Assembly: GCF_001672895.1 (NCBI RefSeq)
Contig: NZ_LZKP01000035.1
Location: 1-41,207, forward strand
Length of the DNA stretch: 41,207 nt
Direction: 5' to 3'
Source of the DNA: Mycobacterium sp. E740
GTDB taxonomy: Bacteria; Actinomycetota; Actinomycetes; Mycobacteriales; Mycobacteriaceae
In this document: piece by piece, positions 39,379 to 41,207 of the stretch
How the letters are laid out: the number at the start of each line of letters is the position of its first letter
Position numbering within the stretch: the first letter of the stretch is position 1
Program-made: the position numbers and the translations under genes
The notes under the pieces: generated by a model
What the model saw: the letters and a program-made list of their open reading frames with translations, nothing else
The model's database searches: none
What the model was told of the DNA's origin: nothing

Positions 39379-40758
39379 ATGAGGACTCTGCAGGCCGACT
39401 ATCTGGTGGTCGGTGCGGGCGCGATGGGGCTGGCGTTCACCGACACGCTGGTCGCCGAGACCGACGCCACCGTGGTGATGGTCGACCGCAACGACCGGCC
39501 GGGCGGGCACTGGACCACCGCGTACCCGTTCGTGCGGCTGCACCAGCCGTCGGCGTACTACGGCGTGAACTCGCGCGGCCTAGGCAGCGACACCATCGAC
39601 CACGCGGGGCTCAACGCCGGCTTCTACGAGCTGGCCAGCGGCGCCGAGGTGTGCGCGTACTTCGACGCCGTCATGCGCCAGCAGCTCCTGCCCAGCGGGC
39701 AAGTGACTTACCTGCCGATGAGCGAATACCTGGGCGAGGGCCGGATTCGCACGCTCGGCGGCGAGGACATCGCGGTGACCGCGCGCCGCGTCGTCACCAG
39801 CCACGTCGAGATCATCGTGCCGTCGATGCGCAAGCCGTCCTACTCCGTCGCGCCCGGCGTGGAGTGCGTGCCGCCCAACAACCTGCCGCTGATCCGCGAG
39901 CCGCGCGACCGCTACGTCATCGTCGGGGCGGGCAAGACCGCGATGGACTCGTGCCTGTGGCTGTTGCGGCACGGCATCGACGCGGCACGGCTGACGTGGA
40001 TCAAGCCCCGCGAATCGTGGGTGCTGGACCGGGCGGCGATCCAGCCCGGCCGCAAGTTCGCCGGCACGGTGCTCACCGACGTCGCCAACCAGATCGCCGC
40101 GGTGAATGAGGCGTCGTCGCTTCCCGAACTGTTCGAGCTGCTCGAGGACAAGGGCTGCCTGATGCGCATCGACCAGTCCGTCGAACCGACGATGTTCCGG
40201 TGCGCGATTCTGTCGCAGACCGAGCTGACCGAGTTGCGGCGCATCACCGACGTCGTGCGCATGGGCCATGTGCGGGCGCTGGACCCGGGGCGGGTGACGC
40301 TCGACGACGGCGTGCTCGACGTCGACGGTTCCGTGCTCTACATCGACTGCAGCGCAGACGGTTTGGCGCATCGCGAACCGACGACCGTCTTCGACGGCCA
40401 GCACATCTCGTTGCAGACGGTGCGCACCTGCCAGCCGGCGCTCAGCGCGTCGCTCATCGCGCACGTCGAGGGCGCCTATCCCGACGACGAGACGCGAAAC
40501 GCGTACTGCGGTCCGGTGCCCTATCCCCGCGAGCCGATCGACTGGCTGCGAATGATGTACTCGTTCAATAAGAATCAGCTGCAGTGGTTCTCCGATCCCG
40601 ACATGATGGCCTGGATGGACGCCGCCCGGCTCAACGTGCTGCACCATGTGGCGTCGGCGGTGAGCGAGCGGGCCCGCGAGCGGATCATCTCGGTGCTGAC
40701 GTCGACGTTGCCCACGACCAACGAGAAGCTGGAAACGCTGTTGGCCTCAGCCGGCTAG
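39379..40758 (+). CDS. FAD-dependent oxidoreductase (flavin monooxygenase-like)
   Basis: A 459-residue flavoprotein with an N-terminal FAD-site YLVVGAGAMG, DRNDRPGGHW as the end of the second strand, and a second dinucleotide-like motif VIVGAGKTAMDSCLWLLRHG around residues 176-193. The order resembles flavin-dependent monooxygenases, but I see no clear FMO or Baeyer-Villiger fingerprint. It could oxidise a lipophilic substrate or act as a reductase. Its ATG directly follows the epoxide hydrolase TAG, so the two are one operon. The C-terminal helices (RARERIISVLTSTLPTTNEKLETLLASAG) are unusual. Function uncertain. Confidence 0.82.
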   Translation: MRTLQADYLVVGAGAMGLAFTDTLVAETDATVVMVDRNDRPGGHWTTAYPFVRLHQPSAYYGVNSRGLGSDTIDHAGLNAGFYELASGAEVCAYFDAVMRQQLLPSGQVTYLPMSEYLGEGRIRTLGGEDIAVTARRVVTSHVEIIVPSMRKPSYSVAPGVECVPPNNLPLIREPRDRYVIVGAGKTAMDSCLWLLRHGIDAARLTWIKPRESWVLDRAAIQPGRKFAGTVLTDVANQIAAVNEASSLPELFELLEDKGCLMRIDQSVEPTMFRCAILSQTELTELRRITDVVRMGHVRALDPGRVTLDDGVLDVDGSVLYIDCSADGLAHREPTTVFDGQHISLQTVRTCQPALSASLIAHVEGAYPDDETRNAYCGPVPYPREPIDWLRMMYSFNKNQLQWFSDPDMMAWMDAARLNVLHHVASAVSERARERIISVLTSTLPTTNEKLETLLASAG

Positions 40759-40797
40759 CTTCAGCCGTCCCGCCGCCGGCGTCACCGGGCGCGGCGC

Positions 40798-41038
40798 TCA
40801 GGCCAGCGACTCGACCCACGCGCGGTGCAATGCGGCGTAGCGGCCGCCGTCGCGCGCGATGAGCTCGGCGGGCGTGCCGTCCTCGACGATGCGGCCGTGT
40901 TCGAGCACCAGCACCCGGTCGGCGATCCGCACCGTCGAGAGCCGGTGCGCGATCACCAGCGCCGTGCGGTCGGCGAGCACCGTCTCCAACGCGCGCTGGA
41001 CCATCCGCTCGCTCGGGATGTCGAGCGACGACGTCGCC
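40798..41038 (-). CDS. ABC transporter ATP-binding protein, C-terminal fragment
   Basis: On the minus strand, from the window's inverted repeat to the stop at 40798, the frame reads [25 protein letters not shown], then [29 protein letters not shown] with the H-loop, and a normal end. This is the last ~80 residues of an ABC exporter-type ATPase: D-loop, H-loop and C-terminus. The Walker B and signature parts that should precede ATSSLD are missing in this orientation; upstream on the same strand the frame turns into nonsense (SRPPRL). Those parts occur instead on the plus strand to the right. The gene is therefore broken at 41038 by an inverted junction. Confidence 0.8.
40962..41038. repeat. 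Left arm of a 77-bp perfect inverted repeat
   Basis: This segment is the exact reverse complement of 41131-41207 over all 77 positions. The pairing breaks at 41039/41130, leaving a 92-bp central spacer. Both arms encode the same D-loop region of an ABC ATPase, in opposite directions. Confidence 0.95.
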
Positions 41039-41207
41039 AAGCGGGGCGGCCGGCTGTCGGCGGGCCAGCGCCAGCTCGTCGCGTTCGCGCGGGCGTTCCT
41101 CGCCGACCCCGCGGTGCTGATCCTCGACGAGGCGACGTCGTCGCTCGACATCCCGAGCGAGCGGATGGTCCAGCGCGCGTTGGAGACGGTGCTCGCCGAC
41201 CGCACGG
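41033..41207 (+). CDS. ABC transporter ATP-binding protein, signature/Walker B fragment on the opposite strand
   Basis: On the plus strand the frame reads [20 protein letters not shown] (signature motif LSAGQ), then [19 protein letters not shown] (Walker B and D-loop) and continues into the right arm of the inverted repeat up to the window edge. It is the part that the minus-strand C-terminal fragment lacks. The first two codons lie inside the left arm and may be chance. No start codon is seen, so this is an internal piece of a gene. Confidence 0.75.
41131..41207. repeat. Right arm of the 77-bp inverted repeat, running off the window
   Basis: Exact reverse complement of 40962-41038; identity holds to the last base of the window, so the true length may be greater. 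Confidence 0.95.

Noticed and set aside
1..41207. tRNA, rRNA, CRISPR array, insertion sequence or phage attachment site
   Set aside because: No cloverleaf, direct-repeat array, transposase or integrase was seen anywhere in the window.

Overview
The window is high-GC actinobacterial DNA, almost certainly from a fast-growing Mycobacterium (Mycolicibacterium). Lineage markers are a DUF732 protein, a GAF-ANTAR regulator, heteromeric FadE-type acyl-CoA dehydrogenases, and a block matching in order and orientation the M. tuberculosis locus Rv0904c-Rv0910 (accD3, echA6, MBL-fold protein, serine beta-lactamase-like lipoprotein, ctpE and the Rv0909/Rv0910 pair). Gene identities rest on motif reading and recalled family knowledge; no database search was run.

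Layout. 1-4.1 kb: DUF732 protein, GAF-ANTAR regulator, and a carotenoid oxygenase abutting a duplicated HxlR-type regulator. 4.0-7.0 kb: an Hsp20 gene under a CIRCE-type operator, a small membrane protein coupled to a GNAT acetyltransferase, a cupin and an SDR-like protein lacking the catalytic lysine. Long hairpins lie between the two convergent pairs at 4.6 and 6.95 kb. 7.0-8.3 kb: an amidohydrolase and a DUF1330-like protein that diverge from a near-perfect palindrome, start codons 4 bp apart.

8.3-29.0 kb: a catabolic island of two divergent, tightly coupled operons. The leftward operon (SDR, Rieske oxygenase, Baeyer-Villiger monooxygenase, SDR, CaiB CoA-transferase, acyl-CoA dehydrogenase pair, Gfo/Idh oxidoreductase, second acyl-CoA dehydrogenase pair, ThDP enzyme, aldehyde dehydrogenase) and the rightward operon (double beta-propeller, GntR regulator, acyl-CoA synthetase, SDR, acyl-CoA synthetase) share a 138-bp control region with two matching operator-like palindromes. 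The inferred logic is hydroxylation, oxidation to a ketone, Baeyer-Villiger oxidation, lactone opening, CoA activation, beta-oxidation-like shortening and C-C cleavage with aldehyde oxidation. The substrate cannot be read from the sequence.

29.0-38 kb: a VapBC pair marks the edge of the island, followed by the conserved accD3-echA6-ctpE-Rv0909/0910 block. 38-41.2 kb: a small unknown protein, an epoxide hydrolase adjoining a flavoprotein, and at the right edge a 77-bp perfect inverted repeat that breaks an ABC-transporter gene into two opposed pieces (assembly chimera or true inversion).

A recurring signal is a TANNNT -10 hexamer placed 6-8 nt before the start codon, the signature of mycobacterial leaderless transcription. 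It is seen at ten starts here and helped choose several of them.
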